A stretch of DNA of 64,000 bases from Chryseobacterium shigense (GCF_014207845.1 NZ_JACHLC010000001.1:930001-994000), one strand, 5' to 3'; positions 42,855 to 52,269 are shown, counted from the stretch's first letter. Made by a program: numbers and translations. The notes: a model not told the origin generated them from the letters alone.

Positions 42855-45647
42855 TTAGTTCTCAAGTTTTTCCTTGATGTATTTTGCTGTGTGCGATTTT
42901 TTATTTTCCGCCAGGTCTTCCGGAGTTCCGGCAAAAACAACTTCACCGCCATATTTTCCTGCTTCCGGGCCAATGTCAATAATGTAATCTGCACATTTGA
43001 TAATATCCGGCTGGTGTTCAATAACTATTACGGAATGACCAAGGTCTATCAATGCCTGTAATGACTTCAACAGTTTCTGGATATCGTGGAAATGAAGTCC
43101 TGTGGAAGGTTCATCAAAAATAAACAGGGTTTTATCCGTTGTTACTCCTTTAACAAGGAAAGAGGCCAGCTTCACACGCTGTGCTTCACCTCCGGAAAGG
43201 GTAGAAGAGCTCTGGCCCAGCTGCAGATAACCTAATCCTACTTCCTGAAGAGGTCTCAGTTTGGTAACGATTTTTTCTTCGTTATTATCTTTAAAGAATT
43301 CCAGTGCTTCATCTACAGTCATATGAAGAATATCGGAAATACTTTTCTCATCGAATTTTACTTCCAGGATTTCGTTCTTGAAACGGGTTCCTTTGCAGAC
43401 TTCACATTCCAGTTCAATATCCGCCATGAACTGCATAGAAACATTAATTATTCCCTCACCTTTACATTCATCACATCTTCCTCCGTCTACATTGAATGAG
43501 AAATGCTTGGGCTTGTAACCCATCATTTTTGAAATTTTCTGTTTGGCAAAAAGGTCCCTGATATCATCATAGGCTTTCAGGTAAGTAACAGGATTGGACC
43601 GTGAAGATTTTCCGATAGGGTTCTGGTCTATCAGCTCAATATTTTTGATCAGTTTCTTTGGAAACTCTACGGAATCATAATCTCCTTTTTTACCACCCAT
43701 TCCAAGCTGGATCTGGATGTCATTGGTTAAAATTTCCTTCATCAGGGTAGATTTTCCGCTTCCGGAAACTCCCGAGATCACCGTAAGGCTTTCCAGGGGA
43801 ACATCTACGTCTATATTTTTAAGGTTATTCTGTCTTGCCCCTTTGATATGGATCCATTCCTTAGCTTTTCTGCGTTTTTTAGGAACTTCAATCTCCATTC
43901 TTCCGGTTAAATATTTTGAGGTAAGTGTATCTGCATTTTTAAGATCATTGTAATCTCCGGCAAATACCAGCTCACCGCCGAGATAACCGGCTTCCGGGCC
44001 TATATCAATAATATAATCAGCAGCTTTCATAACGTCTTCGTCATGTTCAACTACAATTACGGTATTTCCGAGGTCACGGAGATTTTTTAGAACTCCGATC
44101 AGGTTTTCCGTATCTCTTGAATGAAGCCCGATAGAAGGTTCATCCAGGATATAGATGGATCCAACAAGAGAGCTTCCCAAACTTGTGGCAAGGTTAATTC
44201 TCTGGCTTTCACCTCCTGAAAGGGTATTGGAGGTTCTGTTTAATGTTAAGTATCCTAAACCTACTTTTAATAAAAATTCAATACGGGTTTTGATCTCGTA
44301 TAATAGTCTTTTGGCAACCTCCTGATCATGTTCGGAAAGCTTTAAACCGTCTATTAAAGGATATAATTCATCCAGCGGAAGCTCGATCATAGATTGGATA
44401 TTGTGTCCGTCTACTTTTACCCAGCTTGTTTCTTCACGCAATCGCAAGCCTTCACAGGTAGGACAAAGGGTTTTTCCTCTGTATCTGGAGAGCATAACGC
44501 GGTACTGGATCTTGTATAGGTTTTCTTCAAGCATTTTGAAGAAATTATTAATGGAAGGAAAGCTGCTTTTTCCGTCACCTTTCCACAGGAAGGATTTCTG
44601 TTCTTTGGTTAACTGGTGGTAAGGTTTATGGATAGGGAAGTCTCCCGCTTTTTTAATGAATGCTTTTTTCCATTCACTCATGCTTTCACCTTTCCAGGAA
44701 ACTACGGCATCCTCATAAACGGACAACGTTTTATTAGGAACAACAAGGTCTTCATCTATTCCTATTACTTTTCCGTAGCCTTCACAGGCGGGACAGGCTC
44801 CGTAAGGATTATTAAAGCTGAAAAAATGAACATTCGGTTCAAGGAATTCCATGCCGTCCAGCTCAAATTTATTTGAAAATTCCTTTATTTTTCCTGTATC
44901 CGCGTTCTTCAGTGCGCAATAACCATGACCTTCATAAAATGCCATTTGGATAGAGTCTGCCAATCTCTGAAGGAAACTTTCATCTTCTTCATAAGAAAAA
45001 CGGTCAATGACAAGATTAATGATCATTTCTTTTTCAGGAGTAAAACCGAAGCTTTCAAGGTCTTCAATACCGGCTACGTTGCCGTTGATTTCAAGTCTTG
45101 TAAATCCTGCTAATTTTAAAATATTCAGTGTTTCCTTAAAATTGGCTGCATCATATTCCAAAGGAGCCGTAAGTAAAAATGAAGTCTCTTTTTTGGATGT
45201 CTTGATAAAATCGATTACATCTGAAACGGAATCTTTCTTTACCTCTTCACCTGATACCGGAGAAAAAGTTTTTCCGATTCTTGCAAAAAGGAGTTTCATA
45301 TAATCGTAGATTTCAGTAGAGGTTCCTACTGTAGAACGCGGATTGGACGAAATCACTTTCTGCTGGATGGCAATAGAAGGTGCAAGCCCTTTGATGTCGT
45401 CTACTTTTGGTTTTTCCAGTTTTCCTAAGAACTGACGTGCATAGGAGCTCAAACTCTCCACATATCTTCTCTGCCCTTCCGCATAAATGGTATCAAATGC
45501 AAGGGAAGATTTTCCGCTTCCGGAAACTCCCGTGATTACGATCAGTTTGTTCTTCGGAATGAGAACATCTATATGCTTCAGATTGTTAAGATGTGCATTC
45601 TTAACGAAAATCTGTTTTTTTATATCTATTTCTATTGTTTTAGCCAT
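42855..45647 (-). CDS. uvrA: UvrA, excinuclease ABC subunit A
   Basis: A 930-residue damage-recognition ATPase of nucleotide excision repair, forming UvrA2B with UvrB. Two ABC modules: Walker A GVSGSGKSSLAFDTIYAEGQ in the first and GVSGSGKSTLM in the second, each with a signature ([26 protein letters not shown]). Zinc modules CPACEGYGKV and CDECKGEGIINVSMQ...CEVCKGTRF are intact. Length is typical. No other repair gene is adjacent. Confidence 0.97.
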   Translation of the reverse strand: MAKTIEIDIKKQIFVKNAHLNNLKHIDVLIPKNKLIVITGVSGSGKSSLAFDTIYAEGQRRYVESLSSYARQFLGKLEKPKVDDIKGLAPSIAIQQKVISSNPRSTVGTSTEIYDYMKLLFARIGKTFSPVSGEEVKKDSVSDVIDFIKTSKKETSFLLTAPLEYDAANFKETLNILKLAGFTRLEINGNVAGIEDLESFGFTPEKEMIINLVIDRFSYEEDESFLQRLADSIQMAFYEGHGYCALKNADTGKIKEFSNKFELDGMEFLEPNVHFFSFNNPYGACPACEGYGKVIGIDEDLVVPNKTLSVYEDAVVSWKGESMSEWKKAFIKKAGDFPIHKPYHQLTKEQKSFLWKGDGKSSFPSINNFFKMLEENLYKIQYRVMLSRYRGKTLCPTCEGLRLREETSWVKVDGHNIQSMIELPLDELYPLIDGLKLSEHDQEVAKRLLYEIKTRIEFLLKVGLGYLTLNRTSNTLSGGESQRINLATSLGSSLVGSIYILDEPSIGLHSRDTENLIGVLKNLRDLGNTVIVVEHDEDVMKAADYIIDIGPEAGYLGGELVFAGDYNDLKNADTLTSKYLTGRMEIEVPKKRRKAKEWIHIKGARQNNLKNIDVDVPLESLTVISGVSGSGKSTLMKEILTNDIQIQLGMGGKKGDYDSVEFPKKLIKNIELIDQNPIGKSSRSNPVTYLKAYDDIRDLFAKQKISKMMGYKPKHFSFNVDGGRCDECKGEGIINVSMQFMADIELECEVCKGTRFKNEILEVKFDEKSISDILHMTVDEALEFFKDNNEEKIVTKLRPLQEVGLGYLQLGQSSSTLSGGEAQRVKLASFLVKGVTTDKTLFIFDEPSTGLHFHDIQKLLKSLQALIDLGHSVIVIEHQPDIIKCADYIIDIGPEAGKYGGEVVFAGTPEDLAENKKSHTAKYIKEKLEN

Positions 45648-46031
45648 GTTTTATCTTTGGAAAAAGATTGTTTCCATCTTAAAAATTAAGACCTACAAAA
45701 TTACGAAATTTTAGTGAAAATCATGTGTTTAAAATTTCTTCAGGAGAAATATATTCCCCTGAAATATGCAGGATAAAATGCATTAAACTTTTAATAAGCG
45801 TAAGTAGCTTTTGGGAATAAGTGATTGATATCCATAAGGTTGTTTAAATGGTGTATTGTCACGGTATTTTGAAATAATTTAAGATTTTCGTTAAGTTTTT
45901 ACATTTTACTATTGTTTTGTATTTTAAAATTATTTAAAATTGTATTCATAAATATGTAATATAGAAATGAGAAAGTTATTCAGAGATCTTGTTACGCATT
46001 TAATGAGAAAAAGATAAAATTACTTCCCTCA

Positions 46032-46065
46032 AAAGATGCAGTATCCTCATACTGCATCTTTTTTT
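46032..46065 (+). terminator. Strong terminator hairpin upstream of the TonB receptor gene
   Basis: AAAGATGCAGTAT (46032-46044) pairs perfectly with 46049-46061 and is followed by more T. It would stop a transcript carrying the tiny ORF at 45967 before the receptor gene unless transcription reads through. Confidence 0.8.
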
Positions 46066-46079
46066 ATGATAACTATCAT
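46066..46079. promoter_or_regulatory. Palindrome ATGATA-AC-TATCAT, possible Fur-type site
   Basis: A 6-bp perfect inverted repeat around AC. It resembles, but does not match, the Fur consensus half GATAAT. The receptor downstream is of the iron/cobalamin class, which makes a Fur-type role plausible. Confidence 0.3.
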
Positions 46080-46155
46080 TTGCCTGTCTTCGGGAACTCC
46101 CTTACTTTTGAGGCCATTATTAAAGAAACTGGTTAAGAACAAAACGGGAACTATT

Positions 46156-47967
46156 ATGATCAAGAAGATTGGAAGTATATTTTTATTGGGATCAATGCTT
46201 TATGCCCATGCACAGGAAAAGCCTACGGATATTGAAAGCATTGAATTTCAGGGTAAATTTATTTCAACACCTTATAAAAGCGCCAATCAGAATATTACGG
46301 TTATTACAAAAGAGGATATTGCAAATTCTCCTGCAAAAAGTATTGATGAAGTTCTTCAGCAGGTTCCGGGAATGGATATCAGAAGGAGAGGAGCGAATGG
46401 AGTGCAGAGTGATATAGGTTTTAGAGGAAGTTCTTTTGAACAGGTTCTTTTACTGCTGAACGGTATCAGGATGAATGATTCCCAGACGGGACACAATTCT
46501 ATGAATGTTCCTGTGGATATGGATGATGTGGAAAGAATTGAGATCATCAAAGGTCCTGCAGCCAGAAGGTTCGGACAGAATGCCTACGCAGGGGTTATCA
46601 ATATTATTACAAAAACAAATCCCGGAAAGAGGGTAAAAATAAGTGCTGAAGGCGGAGATTATGAAACTTACGGTTTCGGCTTCAACGCACAGCTGGGAAA
46701 TGAAAAGTTCTCTAACTCGCTTCAGGCCAATTCTGCCACATCCCAGGGATATATGTACAATACGGATTATGAAATCCGGAATGTTTTCTATCAGAGTAAA
46801 CTGAATATTAAAAACGGTGACCTTAAACTGCAGGCCGGTTTTTCAGAAAAGAAATTCGGGGCCAATGGTTTTTATGCATCCAAAAGTGCAACTGAACAGT
46901 ATGAGGAAACGCAGGCTTCTATTGTAAGCCTGGCCCATCAGCAGAAGTTTGGTAATTTGAAACTGAGCTCAAATGTATACTGGAGAAGAGGACAGGATAT
47001 GTACCTTTATGACAGGAATAAGCCAAACGGTTACAGAAATATGCATATCGGGAATAATGTAGGCGGGGAAGTGAATTCCAGCTATCAGTGGGGACTGGGA
47101 ACTACGGGAGTGGGTGTTGAGCTGAGAAAAGAGTTTCTGGCAAGTAATAATTTAGGGGAAAGAAACCGTTTTGTTTCACAGGTTTTCTTTGAACATCATT
47201 TTTCTCTACTGGATAAAAAACTGAATATCAGTCCGGGAATTTCTTGGGCAAATTACTCAAAAGAAGGAAATTTTTTCTATCCCGGTTTGGATGTAGGCTA
47301 TAATTTCAATCAAAATAATAAAATCTACGGAAATGTGGCGAGGGTTCACAGGGTTCCTACGTTTACAGACCTTTATTATATGAGTAAAACAGAGCAGGGA
47401 AACCCAGATCTGCTTCCTGAGAACGCCGTTTCATCCGAAATAGGTTATCAGTACCAGACCAGTAAAATTCTGGCAAAAGTAAGCGGATTTATGAGGAATT
47501 CTGAAAATTCCATTGACTGGATAAAGAAAGATATCAATGCTCCTATTTGGTATGCACAGAACGTTGGGAAAATTGATACAAAAGGAGTGGAAGTAGAATT
47601 GAGCCACAAGGTTTTCAACTGGCTGAAATATACGGCAGGATATACCTATCTGGACAGTAAAATAAGCGAATCCAATGAGTTTGTTTCACGATATATTCTT
47701 GATAATTTAAAACATCAGGTTGTTGCAAAACTGGAAACCAGATTCTTACAGTATTTTACCAATGAACTGGTGTACAGGTATAATGAAAGAATGAATCTTG
47801 GAACTTATAACCTTCTGGATGAAAAACTGACTTTTGCCAGGAAAGATCTTTCTGTGTACGTGCTGGTTAATAATTTAACAAATACAAAATATACGGAAGC
47901 TTTTGGCGTTGAAATGCCTCAGAGATGGTTCCACATAGGCTTCTCATACACGATCAATATTAAGTAA
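46156..47967 (+). CDS. TonB-dependent outer-membrane receptor
   Basis: A 603-residue receptor. I start at ATG 46156: signal MIKKIGSIFLLGSMLYAHAQ. The plug (about 40-150) contains VLQQVPGMDIRRRGANGVQSDIGFRGSSFEQ, LLLLNGIRMNDSQTG, and DVERIEIIKGPAARRFGQNAYAGVINIITK; the rest is the 22-strand barrel ending in F-containing terminal strand (HIGFSYTIN). It resembles FecA/BtuB-type receptors rather than SusC (no DUF4480-like carboxypeptidase-regulatory N-domain), so siderophore, heme or cobalamin uptake is likely. DUF2490 gene follows after 71 bp. Confidence 0.9.
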   Translation: MIKKIGSIFLLGSMLYAHAQEKPTDIESIEFQGKFISTPYKSANQNITVITKEDIANSPAKSIDEVLQQVPGMDIRRRGANGVQSDIGFRGSSFEQVLLLLNGIRMNDSQTGHNSMNVPVDMDDVERIEIIKGPAARRFGQNAYAGVINIITKTNPGKRVKISAEGGDYETYGFGFNAQLGNEKFSNSLQANSATSQGYMYNTDYEIRNVFYQSKLNIKNGDLKLQAGFSEKKFGANGFYASKSATEQYEETQASIVSLAHQQKFGNLKLSSNVYWRRGQDMYLYDRNKPNGYRNMHIGNNVGGEVNSSYQWGLGTTGVGVELRKEFLASNNLGERNRFVSQVFFEHHFSLLDKKLNISPGISWANYSKEGNFFYPGLDVGYNFNQNNKIYGNVARVHRVPTFTDLYYMSKTEQGNPDLLPENAVSSEIGYQYQTSKILAKVSGFMRNSENSIDWIKKDINAPIWYAQNVGKIDTKGVEVELSHKVFNWLKYTAGYTYLDSKISESNEFVSRYILDNLKHQVVAKLETRFLQYFTNELVYRYNERMNLGTYNLLDEKLTFARKDLSVYVLVNNLTNTKYTEAFGVEMPQRWFHIGFSYTINIK

Positions 47968-48038
47968 ATGTTAAATTGAAATGAATGAAAGTTAATATTA
48001 ACAATTTGTTAAATAATTTATTTTTGCAAAAATTTTTT

Positions 48039-48755
48039 ATGAAACTTTTTTTAAGTCTGAGTTTACTTTTAAGTCTGACCATTTTCAAAGCGCAGGAACA
48101 TGTTTCCAGTTTCAATGCAGTAACTCTGACCTATAAGTTTCACCCTAAATTTTTCCTCTATGCAGAAGGTCAGCTGAGAGGAAATGAGGATTATACCTAT
48201 CCGGATTATTATGAGATTAAAGGAGGATTAGGTTACAATCTCACAAAAAACCATAAACCTTTCATCGGTCTGGGAAGATATGTGAATTATAAAGATCACA
48301 GTTTAAACAGAGAAGAGTTCAGGGTATGGCTTCAGGACGTTATTGACCTGAAAAAAGGAATCGTTAAGTTTGAAAACCGTTTCCGTGCGGAAAAAAGCTG
48401 GTTCTATGAGCCTGCAACAGACAAAGCTTCCCAGAGAATGCGTTACAGATACCGTTTAAACGTAAGTGTTCCCCTGAATGCAAAAACCGTTAAAAAAGGA
48501 ACGGTATTCGCGAATGCTTATGACGAAATTTTCCTGGTAAGCCCAATGAAGCCTACGTTTGCCAGAAACAGGGTATATGGCGGTTTCGGCTATCAGATTG
48601 ATGATTATTTCGGAATCCTTACAGGCTATTTATGGCAACGTGAATTTGAAGCGAAAGGAAATAAAAACCTTCACTTTATTTATCTAGCTTTAAACATCAA
48701 TATTGACGGTACAAACCACCCAACAAAAACGTACGATTTCCCGGGAGCGGATTAA
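48039..48755 (+). CDS. DUF2490 outer-membrane beta-barrel protein
   Basis: A 238-residue exported protein of the DUF2490 family. I start at ATG 48039 (MKLFLSLSLLLSLTIFKAQE), a clean signal peptide; the longer frame from 47985 would place it internally. Many alternating aromatic strands suggest a small outer-membrane barrel (for example FYEPATDK, MRYRYRLNVSVPL, GYQIDDYFGILTGYLWQREF). Function unknown; its position next to a TonB receptor suggests a related transport process. Ends with a 4-bp convergent overlap with the HD gene. Confidence 0.85.
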   Translation: MKLFLSLSLLLSLTIFKAQEHVSSFNAVTLTYKFHPKFFLYAEGQLRGNEDYTYPDYYEIKGGLGYNLTKNHKPFIGLGRYVNYKDHSLNREEFRVWLQDVIDLKKGIVKFENRFRAEKSWFYEPATDKASQRMRYRYRLNVSVPLNAKTVKKGTVFANAYDEIFLVSPMKPTFARNRVYGGFGYQIDDYFGILTGYLWQREFEAKGNKNLHFIYLALNINIDGTNHPTKTYDFPGAD

Positions 48756-49198
48756 TATTTTTCTATCAGATAGCGGTATGCTTTCAGGTACTTGTTGAAT
48801 CTTTTGATGTCTTTTGGGGTAAGCTCCCTGTTTACCCTTCTCAGGTCCATATTATCACGAAGGTCATTCAATTTTACAGCAACAGCAAGAGGGGATCTTT
48901 CCGTTCTTTTGATAAATTCATCGTAATCCTCTTCCGGATCAAGTTTGGTCAGGCAACTGATTGCAAAGATAATGTACTCGGGAAATCCCTCTGTTCTTAA
49001 ATAATCCAGGCTGAATTCTTCCGGATGGTCCTCTACCACGTCATGAAGTATGCCTACAATCTTTTCATCTATTGTTTTACCGTATTCCATAACACGCATT
49101 ACATGGGCAATATAAGGGGCGTGATATTTATCGGTTTGTCCTTTATGTGCTTTATCAGCTATTTTTATTGCCCGGTTGAGCATTTCTTCTTTTGTCAT
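48752..49198 (-). CDS. HD-domain phosphohydrolase (SpoT-like hydrolase domain)
   Basis: A 148-residue stand-alone HD-domain protein resembling the ppGpp-hydrolase half of RelA/SpoT. HKGQTDKYHAPYIAHVMRV (His32), ILHDVVED (His52-Asp53 and Glu56-Asp57) and VAVKLNDLRDNMD (Asp112) give the metal-site residues. It may hydrolyse (p)ppGpp or a related nucleotide (small alarmone hydrolase), but could act on others. It converges with the DUF2490 gene with a 4-bp stop overlap. Confidence 0.88.
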   Translation of the reverse strand: MTKEEMLNRAIKIADKAHKGQTDKYHAPYIAHVMRVMEYGKTIDEKIVGILHDVVEDHPEEFSLDYLRTEGFPEYIIFAISCLTKLDPEEDYDEFIKRTERSPLAVAVKLNDLRDNMDLRRVNRELTPKDIKRFNKYLKAYRYLIEKY

Positions 49199-49221
49199 TT
49201 CACATTGAAAATAGAATACAA

Positions 49222-49270
49222 AAATAAAAAATGCCTTAAAAAATAAAACATTTTTATTGAGATTATTTTA
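49222..49270. repeat. First copy of a duplicated terminator-like hairpin
   Basis: A near 49-bp sequence that is about 88 percent identical to 49771-49819. It folds as AATAAAAATG...CATTTTTATT-like hairpin with T tracts and lies just beyond the leftward stop of the helical-repeat gene at 49301. Confidence 0.7.
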
Positions 49271-49300
49271 CTAAGTTTTATTTTGTTAAAATAATTATTT

Positions 49301-49726
49301 TTAAAGACTGATATTATTATTTAATGCCAGCTCTTTTATTTTATCAGATATATCTTTGTTATTAATAAATCCATCTTTTATATCAGTTAACAGTTCTTCT
49401 AATGTTATTTTATAGAGGTTAGCCTTATTCACGGACAGAAAACTGATTATTTCATCTAAAGCCCTGTCATAATCTTTCAATTCAACACAGGACAGATATT
49501 TTATTTGTGAGGCATACTCGTTGTTACTGTTTTTTTGCAGCAATGTTTCAGCAATCGTAATTGCCAAATTATATTTCCGGATATTATACAAAGAATAAGA
49601 GAGCAGCAGTAATCTATAACGCTCATCCTTTGGAGATAATCCATTTAAGTTGTTTAAAATATCAATAGCCGGTTCATAGTGGCCGTTGTCTATTAAATTT
49701 TTAACTTTTTGCAGTTTATCAGTCAT
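49301..49726 (-). CDS. Small TPR-like helical protein
   Basis: A 141-residue protein of alternating helices. About three helix pairs, for example YEPAIDILNNLNGLSPKDERY, NLAITIAETLLQKNSNNEY and YDRALDEIISFLSVNKANLY, resemble tetratricopeptide repeats (W/L/G/Y-A-x pattern). No signal peptide. Unknown function; likely a protein-interaction module. AT-rich. Confidence 0.7.
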   Translation of the reverse strand: MTDKLQKVKNLIDNGHYEPAIDILNNLNGLSPKDERYRLLLLSYSLYNIRKYNLAITIAETLLQKNSNNEYASQIKYLSCVELKDYDRALDEIISFLSVNKANLYKITLEELLTDIKDGFINNKDISDKIKELALNNNISL

Positions 49727-49770
49727 TTATATTGATATTTTTGTCAGGTTAATTATTACTTTAATACAGT

Positions 49771-49819
49771 AAATAAAAAATGCCTTAAGAAATAAGACAT
49801 TTTTATTAAGATTATTGTA
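49771..49819. repeat. Second copy of the duplicated terminator-like hairpin
   Basis: Direct repeat of 49222-49270 (reads AAATAAAAAATGCCTTAAGA at its start). It lies just beyond the leftward stop of the YegP-like gene, so each copy ends one of the two adjacent leftward genes. Confidence 0.7.
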
Positions 49820-49826
49820 CACAGTA

Positions 49827-50162
49827 TTAAAGAACGGTTTCATCCTCTACAGAGGCACCCGGAGCATTATTCTTTACAGATTCTATACCGTTTTCCATTC
49901 CGTTTTCGGATTCGTACATCTGGCTGGTTCCTATGATCTGACCGTTTCCTGCCTTTAAATTGAAATAACAGCGGTCATCTTTCGCCGTATTCCTTTCAAA
50001 TTTTGAATCATCCTGTGAGTTGATGCGTACGGATTCTATACCGTTTTCACATGAGGATTTTGAGCCATATCCCTGGCTTGTTAGGATGACTTGTCCGTTT
50101 CCGGCTTTCAGATTGAACTTGAAGTCATTGTCTGTCCTTTTCGAGATAACAAATTTTCCCAT
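49827..50162 (-). CDS. YegP-family protein, two DUF1508 repeats
   Basis: A 111-residue protein with two tandem DUF1508 repeats: FNLKAGNGQVILTSQGYGSKSSCENGIESVR and FNLKAGNGQIIGTSQMYESENGMENGIESVK. Each is a beta-rich unit of unknown function; YegP proteins are cytoplasmic. The close identity of the two repeats is typical of the family. A small upstream leftward ORF (50187-50297) may be in the same transcript. Confidence 0.92.
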   Translation of the reverse strand: MGKFVISKRTDNDFKFNLKAGNGQVILTSQGYGSKSSCENGIESVRINSQDDSKFERNTAKDDRCYFNLKAGNGQIIGTSQMYESENGMENGIESVKNNAPGASVEDETVL

Positions 50163-50186
50163 AGTAATAAATTTTTTGTTTTTTGA

Positions 50187-50297
50187 TTATTTGGAAGGCT
50201 GTGCCTTTTTTGTGTCTGTTGATGTTTTTTCAGGAATGTCGGGATTCAATATCCTGTAAACAGGAATCAGGAATAAAGGAAATAATAGGATTTTCAT
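50187..50297 (-). CDS. Putative 36-residue peptide upstream of the YegP gene
   Basis: Reverse-strand ATG at 50297 gives MKILLFPLFLIPVYRILNPDIP, then a Ser/Thr/Lys-rich end (DTKKAQPSK). The first 14 residues are hydrophobic like a membrane segment or signal. Only 24 bp separate its stop from the YegP gene. It is too short for the usual annotation limits; no homolog is known to me. Confidence 0.35.
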   Translation of the reverse strand: MKILLFPLFLIPVYRILNPDIPEKTSTDTKKAQPSK

Positions 50298-50420
50298 AAG
50301 GTTTTTTGAATTTTAAATAAAAATAAAAAAAATAATGGAATTTTAGACTCCTGAAGCCTATAGATTTTTTATATATCAGTTTGCATTTCTGTTTGTTATG
50401 GATTTTTCAGTGTTTAAATT

Positions 50421-50454
50421 AAAAGAAAAGCGCCTCAAAAAGATGAGACGCTTT
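50421..50454 (-). terminator. Terminator of the fad operon
   Basis: On the reverse strand AAAGCGTCTC pairs with GAGGCGCTTT (one mismatch) around an ATCTTTTT loop and is followed by TCTTTT. It lies just past the fadE stop. Confidence 0.7.
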
Positions 50455-50478
50455 AAATCAAATTTATGTTATAAAAGA

Positions 50479-52269
50479 CTAATAAGCTCCTTTAGTAATA
50501 TAGTGTGCAGCAATTTTTTCAGTTAAAGCCACTACATTCGGATGGTTGGTGTATTTTGTGAATCTTCTCAACCCGGAAAGCATCATTCTCTGTTCATCAC
50601 CTTCTGCGAAAGAAATAATTCCTTCTTTAGCGGCTACGATTGTTTTTTCAACGGCTTTGTACAGATTAAGCTGTGCCATTGCTGCTTCTACAGAATCAGG
50701 AGAGAAGTGCTTTTCAGCTCTTAATACAGCAGATTCTGCCATATAGATCTGGTTAAGGATTTCAGAGGCATTCAATAATAAGTGCTGCTGCTTCTCAATA
50801 TCCATCATGAATTTCTGAAGGGCAGCTCCGGAAACCATTAAAAATACTTTCTTAAGATTTGCGATGATAGCTTTCTCTTCACTCATGAATGCTGAATAAT
50901 CAGGAACTTCAAATGAAGGAATTCCCATTAATTCTTTGCTGATAGCCATTGCCGGAGACAACAGATCCAGTTCTCCTTTCATTGCTCTCTTGATCAGCAT
51001 TCCTACAGATAACAATCTGTTGATCTCATTGGTTCCTTCATAGATTCTTGAAATCCTTGAATCTCTCCATGCAGCTTCCATCGGCGTATCTTCAGAGAAT
51101 CCCATTCCTCCGTATACCTGGATACCTTCATCAGCAGTGTGCTGTGCAAGATCAGATACGAAAACTTTAAGAATAGAACATTCTACAGCGAATTCTTCAA
51201 CACCTTTAAGCTCTGCAGCCTGATGATCCATTCCGCCTGCTACAAGCTCATCAATTTTATCCTGAACATCTTTTGCCGCTCTGTAAGATCCTGCTTCACT
51301 TACGAAAACACCTGTTGCCATTTCAGCAATTTTCTTTCTGATGGCTCCGAAAGTAGAAATAGAAACTCCAAACTGCTTTCTTTCATTAGAATATTGAATT
51401 GAATGGTTCAGAATTCTTCTTTGTGCATCAAGACAAGCTGCGGCCAATTTGATACGGCCTACGTTCAATGCATTTAAAGCGATTTTGAAACCGTTGTTTC
51501 TTTCTCCTAAAAGATTTTCCACCGGAATTTTCATATCATTGAAGAAAACCTGACGGGTAGAAGAGGCACGGATTCCTAATTTGTGTTCTTCCTCACCGAA
51601 AGTAATGCTTCCCGGATTTTCAAGCTCCGAACGGTTAATAATGAAACCTGTGATATTCTTATCATCATCAATTTTGGCAAACAAAGTGAAAGTATCAGCA
51701 AATCCTGCATTGGAGATCCACATTTTCTGTCCGTTGATGATATAATGTTTTCCGTCTTCGGAAAGTTTTGCTCTTGTTTTTCCTGAGTTGGCATCAGAAC
51801 CTGCATCCGGCTCTGTTAAGCAGTAAGCTCCGAATTTTGTACCTGTAGCCAGATCCGGAAGATATTTCTTTTTCTGCTCTTCAGTACCGTAAAGAACGAT
51901 AGGAAGTGTGCCGATTCCGGTATGTGCTCCGTATGCTGTAGCCAATGAACCTGTTACTCCGGAAATATAGTCACAGGCAAGCATTGTTGTTACAAAGCCC
52001 ATTCCCAAACCTCCGTACTCTTCAGGAACTGATATCCCAAGCAATCCCATATCTCCAAGTTTACGCATTGTTTCTTCCGTAAATGCATAATCCTTCTTCT
52101 CAAAACGCTCTTTCTGCGGAACAACCTCTCTGTCGATAAATTCTTTTGCAGAGTCACGAAGCATTTTTTGCTCCTCATTCAGTTCCTCAATACTGAAAAT
52201 TTCATTTGCAGGAATTTCTTTGATCAGGAATTCTCCGCCCTTCAGTGTTTTATTAAGTGTATTACTCAT
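50479..52269 (-). CDS. fadE: Acyl-CoA dehydrogenase (FadE-like, Bacillus type)
   Basis: A 596-residue FAD-dependent acyl-CoA dehydrogenase, the first step of beta-oxidation. Core motifs: CLTEPDAGSDANSGKTRA, KMWISNAGFADTFTLFAK, IYEGTNEINRLLSVGML (catalytic Glu in GxxYEGT) and GMGFSEDTPMEAAWRDSRISR. The length and the extra 200-residue C-terminal domain match the Bacillus subtilis FadE type rather than the large E. coli FadE. It is the last gene of the MarR-controlled operon after fadN and fadA. Confidence 0.93.
   Translation of the reverse strand: MSNTLNKTLKGGEFLIKEIPANEIFSIEELNEEQKMLRDSAKEFIDREVVPQKERFEKKDYAFTEETMRKLGDMGLLGISVPEEYGGLGMGFVTTMLACDYISGVTGSLATAYGAHTGIGTLPIVLYGTEEQKKKYLPDLATGTKFGAYCLTEPDAGSDANSGKTRAKLSEDGKHYIINGQKMWISNAGFADTFTLFAKIDDDKNITGFIINRSELENPGSITFGEEEHKLGIRASSTRQVFFNDMKIPVENLLGERNNGFKIALNALNVGRIKLAAACLDAQRRILNHSIQYSNERKQFGVSISTFGAIRKKIAEMATGVFVSEAGSYRAAKDVQDKIDELVAGGMDHQAAELKGVEEFAVECSILKVFVSDLAQHTADEGIQVYGGMGFSEDTPMEAAWRDSRISRIYEGTNEINRLLSVGMLIKRAMKGELDLLSPAMAISKELMGIPSFEVPDYSAFMSEEKAIIANLKKVFLMVSGAALQKFMMDIEKQQHLLLNASEILNQIYMAESAVLRAEKHFSPDSVEAAMAQLNLYKAVEKTIVAAKEGIISFAEGDEQRMMLSGLRRFTKYTNHPNVVALTEKIAAHYITKGAY

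Larger units (their letters stand above)
45648..46155. other. Upstream region of the TonB receptor: tiny ORF, terminator hairpin and TATCAT palindrome
   Basis: About 508 bp without a large gene. It holds, left to right: AT-rich DNA; an ORF of 16 codons (45967-46017, MRKLFRDLVTHLMRKR); a 13-bp-stem terminator (46032-46065); and a palindrome (46066-46079). An upstream in-frame ATG of the receptor at 46036 lies inside the terminator and is not credible. Confidence 0.55.
50163..50478. other. Intergenic region left of the beta-oxidation operon
   Basis: A 316-bp gap with the 36-residue ORF described separately (50187-50297), a T-rich AT-tract (about 50320-50420) and a minus-strand terminator at 50421-50454. 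Nothing else is supported. Confidence 0.5.

Noticed and set aside
46036..46155. Longer N-terminus for the TonB receptor
   Set aside because: The extra residues include the terminator hairpin and would hide the signal peptide that starts at 46156.
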